DNA from: Mycolicibacterium chlorophenolicum
Lineage (GTDB): Bacteria > Actinomycetota > Actinomycetes > Mycobacteriales > Mycobacteriaceae
NCBI RefSeq assembly: GCF_001044235.1
Contig: NZ_JYNL01000030.1
Coordinates: 110,750-174,749, forward strand
Length of the DNA stretch: 64,000 nt
Direction of reading: 5' to 3'
This document shows, one piece after another, positions 18,935-28,253 of this stretch. How positions within the stretch are numbered: the stretch's first letter is position 1; each line of letters starts with the position of its first letter. The notes beneath the pieces were generated by a model, which did not search any database, was not told the origin of the DNA, and saw only the letters and a list, made by a program, of their open reading frames with translations. Position numbers and translations under genes: made by a program.

Positions 18935-21373
18935 ATGCCCAAAGTCGTCGTGATCGGCGCCGGCATCGTCGGGACGTCGCTGGCCGACGAACTGACCGCG
19001 CGCGGCTGGACCGACGTCACGGTCGTCGACCGCGGCCCGCTGTTCGCCACCGGCGGCTCCACCTCCCATGCACCCGGCCTGGTCTTCCAGACCAATCCGT
19101 CGAAGACGATGACCGCCTTCGCCCGCTACACCGTCGAGAAGTTCAACAGCCTGCAGCATCCCGGCGGCTGGGCCTTCAACCCGGTCGGCGGGCTCGAGGT
19201 CGCCACCACCGCCGAACGCTGGGCCGACCTGCATCGCAAGGCCGGCTGGGCGCAGTCGTGGGGCATCGAGGGCCGGTTGCTCACCCCCGCCGAATGCGCG
19301 GTCCTGCACCCGCTGATCGACCGCGAGCAGATCCTCGGCGGCTTCCACACGCAGGCCGACGGGCTCGCCAAGGCGCTGCGTGCCGCGGAAGCCCAGGCCC
19401 GCCGCGCCGAAGCGCGCGGCGCCACGCTGCTCCCGCACACCGAGGTGCTCGGCATCCTCGACAACGGCGAGCGGGTCACCGGCGTGCGCACCGCCGCCGG
19501 CGTCCTCGACGCCGACGTCGTGGTGTGCGCCGCGGGCTTCTGGGGTGCGCAGTTCGCCAAGCAGGTCGGCCTCGTGCTGCCGCTCGTTCCGATGGCCCAC
19601 CAGTACGCCCGCACCGGCCAGATCGCCGAGTTGGTCGGGCGCAACACCGAACTCGCCGAAGCCGGCCTGCCCATCCTGCGCCACCAGGACCAGGATCTGT
19701 ACTTCCGCGAGCACGTGGACCGGCTGGGTATCGGGTCCTACGCACACAAGCCGATGCCCGTCGACATGAGCACGTTGCTCGCCGACACCGCCGCCGAGGC
19801 CATGCCGTCGATGCTGCCGTTCACCGAGGAGGACTTCGCGCCCGCCTGGGAAGCAGCGGCGAAACTCATTCCCGCTCTGGATGACTCGAAGGTCGAAGAG
19901 GCGTTCAACGGTATCTTCTCGTTCACCCCCGACGGCTTCTCGATCATGGGTGAACACCGCGAACTGCGCGGCTTCTGGGTCGCCGAGGCGGTGTGGGTCA
20001 CCCACTCCGCCGGGGTGGCCAGGGCGACCGCGGAGTGGATCATCGACGGCACCCCGTCCGTCGACACCCACGAGTGCGACCTGTACCGCTTCGAAGACGT
20101 GGCCCGCAGCCCGAAGTTCTTCCTGCAGACCAGTTCCCAGGCCTTCGTCGAGGTCTACGACGTCATTCACCCGCACCAGTACCGCACCGCGCTGCGCGGG
20201 CTGCGCACCAGCCCGTTCCACGCCCGCCACACCGAGCTCGGCGCGTTCTTCTTCGAAGGTGGCGGCTGGGAGCGTCCCGCCTGGTTCGAGTCGAATGCCG
20301 CCCTGACGGATCGCCTCGTCGACGACGGACTGGCCGTACCCGCCCGCGACGACTGGGCATCGCGGTTCTGGTCGCCCATCTCGGTCGCCGAAGCGCGCTG
20401 GACCCGCGAGCACGTCGCGATGTACGACATGACCCCGCTGACCCGCTACGAGGTGTCCGGACCCGGCGCTGCGGCGTTCCTGCAGCGGATGACCACCAAC
20501 AACGTCGACAAGCGCGTCGGCTCGGTCACCTACACGCTGCTGCTCGACGACGCGGGCGGCATCCGCAGCGACCTGACCGTCGCGCGGCTCGCCCCCGACA
20601 CCTTCCAGGTCGGGGCGAACTCGCCGATGGACTTCGACTGGCTGTCCCGGCACAAGCCCGCCGACGTCACGCTGCGCGACATCACCGGCGGCACCTGCTG
20701 CCTCGGGGTGTGGGGGCCCGCGGCCCGCGACGTCGTCGCGCCGCTGTGCCCCGACGACCTGTCGCACAAAGGTTTTCCGTACTTCCGGGCGCTGCACACC
20801 TACCTCGACGCGATCCCCGTCACGATGATGCGGGTGTCCTACGTCGGTGAGCTGGGCTGGGAGATCTACACCAGCGCCGAGTACGGGTCGGCGCTGTGGG
20901 ATCTGATCGCCGACGCCGGGGCGGCGCACGGGATCATCCCGGCAGGCCGGATCGCGTTCAACAGCCTGCGCATCGAAAAGGGTTACCGCAGCTGGGGAAC
21001 CGACATGACCGCCGAGCACCGGCCCGCCGCGGCCGGGCTGGACTTCGCGGTCCGCCTCGACAAGGACTTCGTCGGCAAGAGCGCGCTGGAGGCGGCGCCG
21101 GAACCGCAGATGGTGTTGCGCAGCATCGTGTTCGACGATCCCGACGCGGCCGTGCTGGGCAAGGAACCGGTGTTCCTCGACGGTGAATGCGCCGGATACG
21201 TGACCAGCGCCGGCTACTCGGCGACCATCGGCGCGACGATCGCCTACGCGTGGCTGCCCGCGCGTGTGAACGTCGGCGACGCGGTGCGCGTCGACTACCG
21301 CGGCGCCACGCTCACCGCGGTCGTGCACGCCGAACCGGTGGTCGACCCCGAGATGACCCGGATTCGGAGGTGA
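18935..21373 (+). CDS. Dimethylglycine oxidase family FAD enzyme with GcvT domain
   Basis: An 812-residue two-domain enzyme. The N-terminal DAO-type FAD domain (about 1-400) has [12 protein letters not shown] and the [16 protein letters not shown] stretch typical of dimethylglycine oxidase and dehydrogenase. The C-terminal half (about 430-812) is a GcvT/tetrahydrofolate-binding domain with [28 protein letters not shown] and [17 protein letters not shown]. The expected reaction is N,N-dimethylglycine to sarcosine, passing the one-carbon unit to folate. It is the first gene of the island and is followed after four bases by sarcosine oxidase. Dimethylglycine is the best fit but a related N-methyl amine is possible. 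Confidence 0.85.
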   Translation: MPKVVVIGAGIVGTSLADELTARGWTDVTVVDRGPLFATGGSTSHAPGLVFQTNPSKTMTAFARYTVEKFNSLQHPGGWAFNPVGGLEVATTAERWADLHRKAGWAQSWGIEGRLLTPAECAVLHPLIDREQILGGFHTQADGLAKALRAAEAQARRAEARGATLLPHTEVLGILDNGERVTGVRTAAGVLDADVVVCAAGFWGAQFAKQVGLVLPLVPMAHQYARTGQIAELVGRNTELAEAGLPILRHQDQDLYFREHVDRLGIGSYAHKPMPVDMSTLLADTAAEAMPSMLPFTEEDFAPAWEAAAKLIPALDDSKVEEAFNGIFSFTPDGFSIMGEHRELRGFWVAEAVWVTHSAGVARATAEWIIDGTPSVDTHECDLYRFEDVARSPKFFLQTSSQAFVEVYDVIHPHQYRTALRGLRTSPFHARHTELGAFFFEGGGWERPAWFESNAALTDRLVDDGLAVPARDDWASRFWSPISVAEARWTREHVAMYDMTPLTRYEVSGPGAAAFLQRMTTNNVDKRVGSVTYTLLLDDAGGIRSDLTVARLAPDTFQVGANSPMDFDWLSRHKPADVTLRDITGGTCCLGVWGPAARDVVAPLCPDDLSHKGFPYFRALHTYLDAIPVTMMRVSYVGELGWEIYTSAEYGSALWDLIADAGAAHGIIPAGRIAFNSLRIEKGYRSWGTDMTAEHRPAAAGLDFAVRLDKDFVGKSALEAAPEPQMVLRSIVFDDPDAAVLGKEPVFLDGECAGYVTSAGYSATIGATIAYAWLPARVNVGDAVRVDYRGATLTAVVHAEPVVDPEMTRIRR

Positions 21374-21377
21374 CGAA

Positions 21378-22520
21378 ATGACCTCGCACACCTTCGATGT
21401 CATCGTCATCGGGCTCGGCGGCATGGGCAGCGCCGCGGCCTACCACCTGGCCGCGCGGGGGCAGCGCGTGCTCGGTCTGGAGAAGTTCACCCCCGCCCAC
21501 GACCGCGGGTCCAGCCACGGCGGGTCGCGCATCATCCGGCAGTCCTATTTCGAGGACCCGGCCTACGTGCCGCTGCTGCTGCGCGCCTACGAACTGTGGG
21601 ACCAGCTGGCGGCCGACAGTGGGCGCGAGGTGTACCGGATGACCGGCGGGCTGTTCCTGGGTGCGCCCGACAGTCTCACCGTCGCCGGCAGCCTGCGGGC
21701 GAGCCGCGAATGGGATCTTCCGCACGAGGTGCTCGACGCGAACGAGATCCGCGCGCGGTACCCGAACTTCACGCCGCGGCCCGGCGACGTCGCGCTGTAC
21801 GAGGCCAAGGCCGGGTTCGCACGACCCGAGATGACCGTGCAGGCGCATCTCGACCTGGCCGAGAAGGCGGGCGCCACACTGCAGTTCGGCGAAGAGGTGC
21901 TCGAGTGGGCGGAGGCCGCCGACGGCGTGACGGTGCGCACCGCCGCCGGGACGTACACGGCGGGCCAGCTGGTCATCTGTCCGGGCGCATGGGCGCCGCA
22001 GCTGCTCGCCGAGTTCGGCATCCCGATCACCGTCGAACGCCAGGTGCTGTACTGGCTCGACCCTGTGGGTGGCACCGGCCCGTTCGTCGACCATCCGATC
22101 TTCATCGAGGAGGACCCCTCCGGGATGCAGAGCTACGGCTTCCCGGCCATCGACGGACCGCGGGGAGGCGTGAAAGTCGCGTTCTTCCGCAAAGGGGTGG
22201 AATGCACGCCCGACACCATCGACCGGACCGTGCACGCCGACGAGATTCGCGAGATGCGGGACCGGGTCGCGCGCCTGCTGCCCGCGCTCGACGGGCCGTG
22301 CCTGCACTCGGCGACGTGCATGTACTCCAACACCCCGGATCAGCACTTCGTGATCGCGCGCCACCCCGACAGCGACCACGTGACCGTGGCGTGCGGATTC
22401 TCCGGGCACGGCTTCAAATTCGTTCCCGTGGTGGGGGAGATCCTCGCCGACCTGGCCCTCTCCGGTGCGACGGCGCACCCGATCTCGCTGTTCGACCCCC
22501 GGAGGTTGGTGACGACATGA
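21378..22520 (+). CDS. Monomeric sarcosine oxidase / N-methyl amino acid oxidase (SoxA/SolA type)
   Basis: A 380-residue flavoenzyme of monomeric sarcosine oxidase length. [14 protein letters not shown] (12-25) binds [21 protein letters not shown] and the covalent-flavin Cys314 in [16 protein letters not shown] are diagnostic; the substrate-site Arg/Tyr and [12 protein letters not shown] near the end also fit. The expected reaction is sarcosine plus oxygen to glycine, formaldehyde and hydrogen peroxide. The GAGGTGACGA segment before ATG 21378 gives a ribosome site, and its TGA overlaps the Rieske gene start. Context in a betaine pathway favours sarcosine over N-methyltryptophan. Confidence 0.87.
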   Translation: MTSHTFDVIVIGLGGMGSAAAYHLAARGQRVLGLEKFTPAHDRGSSHGGSRIIRQSYFEDPAYVPLLLRAYELWDQLAADSGREVYRMTGGLFLGAPDSLTVAGSLRASREWDLPHEVLDANEIRARYPNFTPRPGDVALYEAKAGFARPEMTVQAHLDLAEKAGATLQFGEEVLEWAEAADGVTVRTAAGTYTAGQLVICPGAWAPQLLAEFGIPITVERQVLYWLDPVGGTGPFVDHPIFIEEDPSGMQSYGFPAIDGPRGGVKVAFFRKGVECTPDTIDRTVHADEIREMRDRVARLLPALDGPCLHSATCMYSNTPDQHFVIARHPDSDHVTVACGFSGHGFKFVPVVGEILADLALSGATAHPISLFDPRRLVTT

Positions 22521-23638
22521 CCGCCCTTCTCGCCACGCTCGGCGGCCGGTACTACACCGGCGCCGACGTCTTTGCCGCCGAGCAGGAACACATCTTCGAG
22601 AACATGTGGTTCTGCGCGGTGCGCTCGTCGGATCTGGCGCTACCGGGAAAGTTCAAGAAGGTCCAGGTCGGCCGCGAGAGCGTGCTGCTGGTGCGCGGAC
22701 GCGACGGCCTGCTGCGCGCCTTCCTCAACGTCTGCCGGCACCGCGGCGCGCAGCTGTGCACCGAGTCCGAGGGCGAGGTGAAGCGCACGCTGCGCTGCCC
22801 CTACCACTCCTGGACCTACGCGCTGGACGGCAAGCTGGTCGCCGCGCCGAACATCGGCACGCTGACCGACGGCGCCGGCGCGCCGATCGACCGGTACGCC
22901 TACGGTCTGGTGCCGGTCGCGCTGACCGAATGGCTCGGCTACGCCTGGGTGTGCCTGTCCGACACGCCGCCGCCGTTCGAAGACGTGATCGCCGAGGCGA
23001 CCCGGACCCTCGGCGACGCCGACGCGATCAACCGGTACGGCATCGGCGGCCTGGACGTGGGGCACCGCGTGGTCTACGACGTCGCCGCCAACTGGAAGCT
23101 CATCGTCGAGAACTTCATGGAGTGCTACCACTGCAGCTCCATCCACCCCGAACTGGTCGGCGTGCTGCCCGAGTTCGCGCGGGGAATGGCCGCCCAGGCC
23201 AATGTCGGCCTCGGCGCCGAGTTCGGCACCGAGGTGGCGGGTTTCACCGTCGACGGCGCCGCCGGTTTCGACCGGCTGCCCGGCATCACCGACGACCAGG
23301 ACCGCCGCTACTACGCGATCACCGTGAAACCGACCGTGTTCATCAACCTGGTGCCCGATCACGTGATCTTCCACCGGATGTTCCCGATGTCGGTGGACCG
23401 AACGATCGTCGAGTGCGACTGGCTCTACACCGGTGACGTGGTGGCCTCCGAGCGCGACGTGTCGGCGTCGGTCGAACTGTTCCACCGGGTCAACGTGCAG
23501 GACTTCGAGGCCTGCGAACGCACCCAGCCGGCGATGTCGTCGCGGGCCTACCGCGACGGCGGGGTCCTCGTTCCCGCGGAACATCACCTCGCGGAGTTCC
23601 ATCACTGGGTAGTGTCCCGGCTGGCGACGTCGGTGTAG
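22517..23638 (+). CDS. Rieske oxygenase alpha subunit, probable glycine betaine monooxygenase (GbcA-like)
   Basis: A 373-residue ring-hydroxylating-type oxygenase. The Rieske cluster ligands are in CRHRGAQLC and CPYHSWTY (CxH...CxxH). The mononuclear iron site is in [22 protein letters not shown], a signature of the choline monooxygenase/GbcA/CntA/stachydrine demethylase group. In this context it probably demethylates glycine betaine to dimethylglycine plus formaldehyde. ATG 22517 overlaps the previous stop (ATGA). No ferredoxin-reductase partner (GbcB-like) lies in the window, so electrons must come from elsewhere. Carnitine or a proline betaine are alternative substrates. Confidence 0.82.
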   Translation: MTALLATLGGRYYTGADVFAAEQEHIFENMWFCAVRSSDLALPGKFKKVQVGRESVLLVRGRDGLLRAFLNVCRHRGAQLCTESEGEVKRTLRCPYHSWTYALDGKLVAAPNIGTLTDGAGAPIDRYAYGLVPVALTEWLGYAWVCLSDTPPPFEDVIAEATRTLGDADAINRYGIGGLDVGHRVVYDVAANWKLIVENFMECYHCSSIHPELVGVLPEFARGMAAQANVGLGAEFGTEVAGFTVDGAAGFDRLPGITDDQDRRYYAITVKPTVFINLVPDHVIFHRMFPMSVDRTIVECDWLYTGDVVASERDVSASVELFHRVNVQDFEACERTQPAMSSRAYRDGGVLVPAEHHLAEFHHWVVSRLATSV

Positions 23639-23663
23639 ACGACAACGAGGAGGCCGCGGCAGC

Positions 23664-25154
23664 ATGGACGGTGAACCCGACCTCTGTATCGGTGGTACGT
23701 GGCGGCACGCCTCCGACGGCGGCACCCGCGACATCGTCAACCCCGCCGACGGCAGCGTCGTCGCCGTGGTGGACGAGGCCACCCCTGACGACGCGCGCGA
23801 CGCCGTGGCGGCCGCCCGCGCGGCGTTCGACGGCGGAGCCTGGCGCGCCACCACCGCGGCCGAACGCTCCGAGCTGCTGAACAGGATCGCCGACCTGCTG
23901 CAGCGCGACAAGGAGGACCTCGCGCACCTCGAAACCCGCGACACCGGAAAGACGCTCGCGGAGAGCCGCATCGACATCGACGACGTCACCTCGGTGTTCC
24001 GGTACTACTCCCGCCTGATCGGCGTCGAGGCCGATACGCTGGTCGACGTCGGCGATCCCGCGGTCATCAGCCGGGTGGTGCGCGAACCGATCGGCGTGTG
24101 CGTGCTGATCGCACCGTGGAACTACCCGCTGCTGCAGATGTCCTGGAAGGTGGCGCCCGCGCTGGCGGCGGGGTGCACCATGGTGGCCAAACCCAGTGAG
24201 GTCACCCCGCTGAGCACCATCGCGTTCGTCCGTCTGCTCGACGAGGCGGGCATACCGCCCGGGGTGGTGAACCTCCTGCAGGGCAGCGGGGCCACCCTCG
24301 GGTCCGCGCTCACCGACAACCCGGACGTCGACTTCATCTCGTTCACCGGCGGTCTTGCCACCGGGCGCAACATCGCGGCGACCGCCGCCGCGCACGTCAC
24401 CAAGGTGGCCCTCGAACTCGGCGGCAAGAACCCGCACATCGTGTTCGCCGACGTCCGCGACAGCGGAGACTGGGACGCCGCGGTCGACCATGTGCTCACC
24501 GGCGTCTTCCTGCACTCCGGGCAGGTGTGCTCGGCGGGTACCCGGCTGATCGTCGAGGAGTCCATCGCCGACGACTTCGTCGCCGCGCTGGCCGAACGCG
24601 CGGCCGCCATCCGGGTCGGCAACGGCATGGACCCCGCCAGCGAGACGGGGCCGCTGGTCTCCGAACAGCACCGGGCGAAGGTGGAAGACTATGTCGCCCT
24701 GGGGATCTCCGAAGGCGCGAAGCTGGTCTGCGGAGGTGCCCGGCCCACCGATGCGGCCCTGGCGGACGGGTACTTCTACCTTCCCACGATCTTCGACCGG
24801 TGCGACCGGTCGATGCGCATCGTCGCAGAGGAGACCTTCGGGCCGATCCTGACGGTCGAGCGATTCACCAGCGAGGACGAGGCCATCGCCCTCGGCAACG
24901 ACACGGAATACGGTCTCGCGGCCGGGGTTCGGACATCGGACGCCGCCCGGGGCGAACGTGTGGTGCGGGCACTGCGGCACGGCACGGTCTGGCTCAACGA
25001 CTTCGGTTACTACACCGCGTCCGCCGAATGGGGTGGGTTCGGGAAATCGGGCAACGGGCGCGAGCTGGGCCCGTCCGGGTTGGCCGAATACCAGGAGCTC
25101 AAACACATCTGGCACAACACCGCTCCCACCGCCGCGGGCTGGTTCAAGAATTGA
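23664..25154 (+). CDS. betB: Betaine-aldehyde dehydrogenase (NAD+)
   Basis: A 496-residue aldehyde dehydrogenase. The general base Glu is in KVALELGGKNPHIVF and the catalytic Cys in SGQVCSAGTR; the NAD fold has PWNYPLLQMSWKVAPALAAGCT and FTGGLATGR. EETFGPILTV and WGGFGKSGNGRELG complete the family pattern and resemble betaine-aldehyde dehydrogenases. It oxidises betaine aldehyde to glycine betaine, linking the choline dehydrogenase and the Rieske demethylase of the same cluster. A GAGGAGG site precedes ATG 23664. The substrate is inferred from context as much as from sequence. Confidence 0.85.
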   Translation: MDGEPDLCIGGTWRHASDGGTRDIVNPADGSVVAVVDEATPDDARDAVAAARAAFDGGAWRATTAAERSELLNRIADLLQRDKEDLAHLETRDTGKTLAESRIDIDDVTSVFRYYSRLIGVEADTLVDVGDPAVISRVVREPIGVCVLIAPWNYPLLQMSWKVAPALAAGCTMVAKPSEVTPLSTIAFVRLLDEAGIPPGVVNLLQGSGATLGSALTDNPDVDFISFTGGLATGRNIAATAAAHVTKVALELGGKNPHIVFADVRDSGDWDAAVDHVLTGVFLHSGQVCSAGTRLIVEESIADDFVAALAERAAAIRVGNGMDPASETGPLVSEQHRAKVEDYVALGISEGAKLVCGGARPTDAALADGYFYLPTIFDRCDRSMRIVAEETFGPILTVERFTSEDEAIALGNDTEYGLAAGVRTSDAARGERVVRALRHGTVWLNDFGYYTASAEWGGFGKSGNGRELGPSGLAEYQELKHIWHNTAPTAAGWFKN

Positions 25155-25179
25155 GATCGGCCTTCAGAAGGGCAACATC

Positions 25180-26730
25180 ATGGTGATCAAACAGCCGCAT
25201 GCCGACAGTGGCATGGAGGACTTCGGCTACAAGGAATCGCTCGACCGCAGCATCGGCAAGTTCGCCAGCTTCGCCGCGGGCGTCAGCTACATCTCGATCC
25301 TGACCGGTACGTTCCAGCTGTTCTACTTCGGGTTCGGCACGGGCGGACCCGCCTACCTGTGGTCCTGGCCGATGGTGTTCGTCGGCCAGATGGCCGTTGC
25401 GCTGTGCTTCATGGAGCTCGCCGCGAAGTATCCGGTGGCCGGCTCGGTCTACAACTGGAGCAAGAAACTCGGAAGCCGGCTGGTGGGCTGGACGTCAGGA
25501 TGGCTCATGCTGACGGCGTCCATCGTGACGATCTCCGCGGTGGTGCTGGCCTATCAGCTGAACCTGCCGCGACTGTGGAGCGGATTCCAGATCGTCGGCG
25601 ACGGCACCGGCACGTACGATTTCGCCACCAACGCCGTGGTTCTCGGCACCGTGCTGATCGTCTTCACGACGATCATCAACGCGCTCGGCGTCAAGCTGAT
25701 GTCGATCATCAACAGCGCCGGGGTGTTCATCGAACTGATCGCCGCGGTGCTGATCGTGATCATCCTCGCGATCAACGTCAAGCGCGGGCCGGACGTCTTC
25801 TTCTCTACCGAGGGCTACGGCGCCGGAGAGTCGATGGGCTACCTCGGCGCGTTCTTCATCGCGTCGCTGGCCTCGCTCTACGTGATGTACGGCTTCGACA
25901 CCGCGAGCTCGCTCGGTGAGGAGACGGTGGAGCCGCGAAAGACCGCTCCCAAGGCCATCTTCCGCGCGATCCTCGCGTCGTTCGTGATCGGCGGCGGCAT
26001 CCTGGTGTTCGCGGTGATGTCCGCGCCGGATCTCAAGGACCCGCAGATCGGGGAGAGCAGCGGCGGCCTGCAGTACATCGTCGAGCAGGTGATGTGGGGC
26101 CCGCTGGGCAAGGTGTTCCTCGCCTGCATCGTGGTCGCGGTGACGGTGTGCACGCTGGCCGTGCACACCGCGGCGATCCGGCTGTCTTTCGCGATGGCGC
26201 GGGACAACGCCCTGCCGTTCGGGGAGAAGCTCGCCACGGTGAACCCGAAGACGCAGACCCCGATCGTGCCGGCCGTGACCATCGGCGTCATCGCGGCGAT
26301 CATCCTGGCGATCAACATCGGCCAGCCCAAGATCTTCACCGTGCTGACGTCGATCGCGATCATCATGATCTACCTCGCGTACCTGATGGTCACCGCACCG
26401 ATGCTTAAGAAGCGGTTCCAGGGGCAGTGGCCGCCCCCGGATCTCAAAGAGGGCGGCTACTTCACCATGGGCAAGTGGGGGCTGCCGGTGAACATCTTCG
26501 CGGTGCTCTGGGGCGCGACCATGGCACTCAACCTGGCCTGGCCGCGCGTCGCCGTCTACGGCGACCCCTGGTACAACACCTGGGGCGCGTTCGTCTACAT
26601 CGGCGTGATCGTCGGCTCGGGCCTGCTGTGGTACGCGCTCAAGGGCCGCCATCACATCGGCACGCTGAAGTCCCACGCGGTGGAGACGGTGCGCGAGGCC
26701 GATCCCGATGAGCTCGCGGGGCAGGCCTGA
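25180..26730 (+). CDS. APC superfamily amino-acid/choline-type permease
   Basis: A 516-residue polytopic transporter with about 12 membrane helices. ASFAAGVSYISILTGTF in helix 1 carries the unwound substrate-binding turn. The ELAAKYPVAGSVYNWSKKL block is typical of the amino acid/choline/GABA branch of the APC superfamily. GFDTASSLGEETVEPRKTAPKAIF is the helix 6-7 loop. ATG 25180 follows AGAAGGG. Its stop overlaps the choline dehydrogenase start by one base (TGATG). Uptake of choline, betaine or a related methylamine is inferred from location. It is not a BCCT or ABC carrier, the usual classes for betaine. Confidence 0.8.
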   Translation: MVIKQPHADSGMEDFGYKESLDRSIGKFASFAAGVSYISILTGTFQLFYFGFGTGGPAYLWSWPMVFVGQMAVALCFMELAAKYPVAGSVYNWSKKLGSRLVGWTSGWLMLTASIVTISAVVLAYQLNLPRLWSGFQIVGDGTGTYDFATNAVVLGTVLIVFTTIINALGVKLMSIINSAGVFIELIAAVLIVIILAINVKRGPDVFFSTEGYGAGESMGYLGAFFIASLASLYVMYGFDTASSLGEETVEPRKTAPKAIFRAILASFVIGGGILVFAVMSAPDLKDPQIGESSGGLQYIVEQVMWGPLGKVFLACIVVAVTVCTLAVHTAAIRLSFAMARDNALPFGEKLATVNPKTQTPIVPAVTIGVIAAIILAINIGQPKIFTVLTSIAIIMIYLAYLMVTAPMLKKRFQGQWPPPDLKEGGYFTMGKWGLPVNIFAVLWGATMALNLAWPRVAVYGDPWYNTWGAFVYIGVIVGSGLLWYALKGRHHIGTLKSHAVETVREADPDELAGQA

Positions 26731-28253
26731 TGGCCGAGACGGGAACCTTCGACTACGTCATCGTCGGGGGTGGCAGCGCGGGCTGCGTGCTCGCCGCGCG
26801 GCTGTCCGAGGATCCGGACGTGACGGTCTGCCTGATCGAGGCCGGACCGTCCGACGTGGGCGACGGCAAGATCCTGGTGCTGTCGGACTGGATGCATCTG
26901 CTCGACTCCGGCTACGACTGGGACTATCCGGTCGAGCCCCAGGAGCGCGGCAACTCGTTCATGCGGCACGCGCGCGGCAAGGTGCTCGGCGGCTGCTCGT
27001 CGCACAACTCGTGCATCGCCTTCCACCCGCCCGCCGAGGCGCTCGACGAGTGGGCGGCGATGGGCGCCACCGGCTGGGGAGCGGCCGAGGTGCTGCCGCT
27101 GGTGAAGCGTCTCACCGAGACGGTGACGCTGCGGGACGTTCCGCCCGAGGACCCCTGCGGCGCAGCGGTTCTCGAGGCGGCGGCGATGGCCGGGATGCCG
27201 ACCGTGGCGTTCAACCGCGGGGAGACGGTGCGCAACGGCGCGGGCTGGTTCCAGATCAACGCCACTGAGGACGGCACGCGGAACTCGTCGTCGCACGCGT
27301 TCCTGCACCCGATCCTGGGCACCCGCAAGAACCTCGAGGTGCGCACCGACACCTGGGTGGCGGAGGTGCTGTTCGACGACGCCCTGCGCGCCACCGGGGT
27401 GCGCTACCAGCGCCCGGACCTCACCGGCTACGACACCGTCGCCGCGCGCCGGGAGGTGATCCTGACCGCCGGCGCCATCGACACCCCGAAACTGTTGATG
27501 CTCTCCGGGATCGGGCCCACCGCGCACCTGCGCGAGATCGGCGTCGACGTGCGCGTCGACTCGCCCGGGGTGGGCGCCAACCTCGACGACCACGTCGAGG
27601 GCCTGGTGTTCTGGGAGGCGGCCCGGCCGATGGTGACCGAGTCGACCCAGTGGTGGGAGATCGGGCTGTTCACCACGATCGACGAGGGCGTGACCCAGCC
27701 GGACCTGATGATGCACTACGGCAGCGTCCCGTTCGACATGAACACGCTGCGCCGCGGCTACCCGACCACCGACAACGGATTCTGCCTGACGCCCAACGTG
27801 ACTCAGGGTCACTCACGGGGGACGGTCCGGTTGCGCACCCGCGACTTCCGTGACCGCCCCCGCGTCGACCCGCGGTACTTCACCGACCCGGACGGCTACG
27901 ACGACCGGATCATGCTGGCGGGGGTGAAACTCGCCCGCCGCATCGCCGAACAGTCCCCGCTGACACCGTGGGTGGCGCGCGAACTCGCCCCGGGACCGGA
28001 CGCCACCACCGACGACGAGCTGCTCGACTACATCCACCAGTGTCACAACACCGTCTACCACCCGGCGGCGACGGCCCGGATGGGCGCGGTGTCCGACCCG
28101 ATGGCCGTGCTCGACCCGCAGCTGCGGGTCAAGGGGGTCACCGGACTGCGGGTGGTGGATGCCTCCGCGATGCCGAAACTGCCTGCGGTGAACCCGAACA
28201 TCACCGTGATGACCATGGCGGAGAAGTGTGCCGACCTCATCCGAACAGGCTGA
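26730..28253 (+). CDS. betA: Choline dehydrogenase-like GMC oxidoreductase
   Basis: A 507-residue glucose-methanol-choline oxidoreductase. VIVGGGSAGCVLAARLSEDP binds FAD, followed by the GMC signature RGKVLGGCSSHNSCIA. TAGAIDTPKLLMLSGIGP is the second GMC signature. The C-terminal catalytic His region is HNTVYHPAATARMG, ending with VDASAMPKLPAVNPNITVMTMAEK. Choline to betaine aldehyde is the expected reaction given the neighbouring betaine-aldehyde dehydrogenase. Similar enzymes oxidise other alcohols, so substrate confidence is moderate. The next gene starts 26 bases inside it. Confidence 0.82.
   Translation: MAETGTFDYVIVGGGSAGCVLAARLSEDPDVTVCLIEAGPSDVGDGKILVLSDWMHLLDSGYDWDYPVEPQERGNSFMRHARGKVLGGCSSHNSCIAFHPPAEALDEWAAMGATGWGAAEVLPLVKRLTETVTLRDVPPEDPCGAAVLEAAAMAGMPTVAFNRGETVRNGAGWFQINATEDGTRNSSSHAFLHPILGTRKNLEVRTDTWVAEVLFDDALRATGVRYQRPDLTGYDTVAARREVILTAGAIDTPKLLMLSGIGPTAHLREIGVDVRVDSPGVGANLDDHVEGLVFWEAARPMVTESTQWWEIGLFTTIDEGVTQPDLMMHYGSVPFDMNTLRRGYPTTDNGFCLTPNVTQGHSRGTVRLRTRDFRDRPRVDPRYFTDPDGYDDRIMLAGVKLARRIAEQSPLTPWVARELAPGPDATTDDELLDYIHQCHNTVYHPAATARMGAVSDPMAVLDPQLRVKGVTGLRVVDASAMPKLPAVNPNITVMTMAEKCADLIRTG

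Noticed and set aside
18899..21424. 841-codon minus-strand open frame
   Set aside because: It is antisense to the dimethylglycine oxidase gene and has no recognisable domain.
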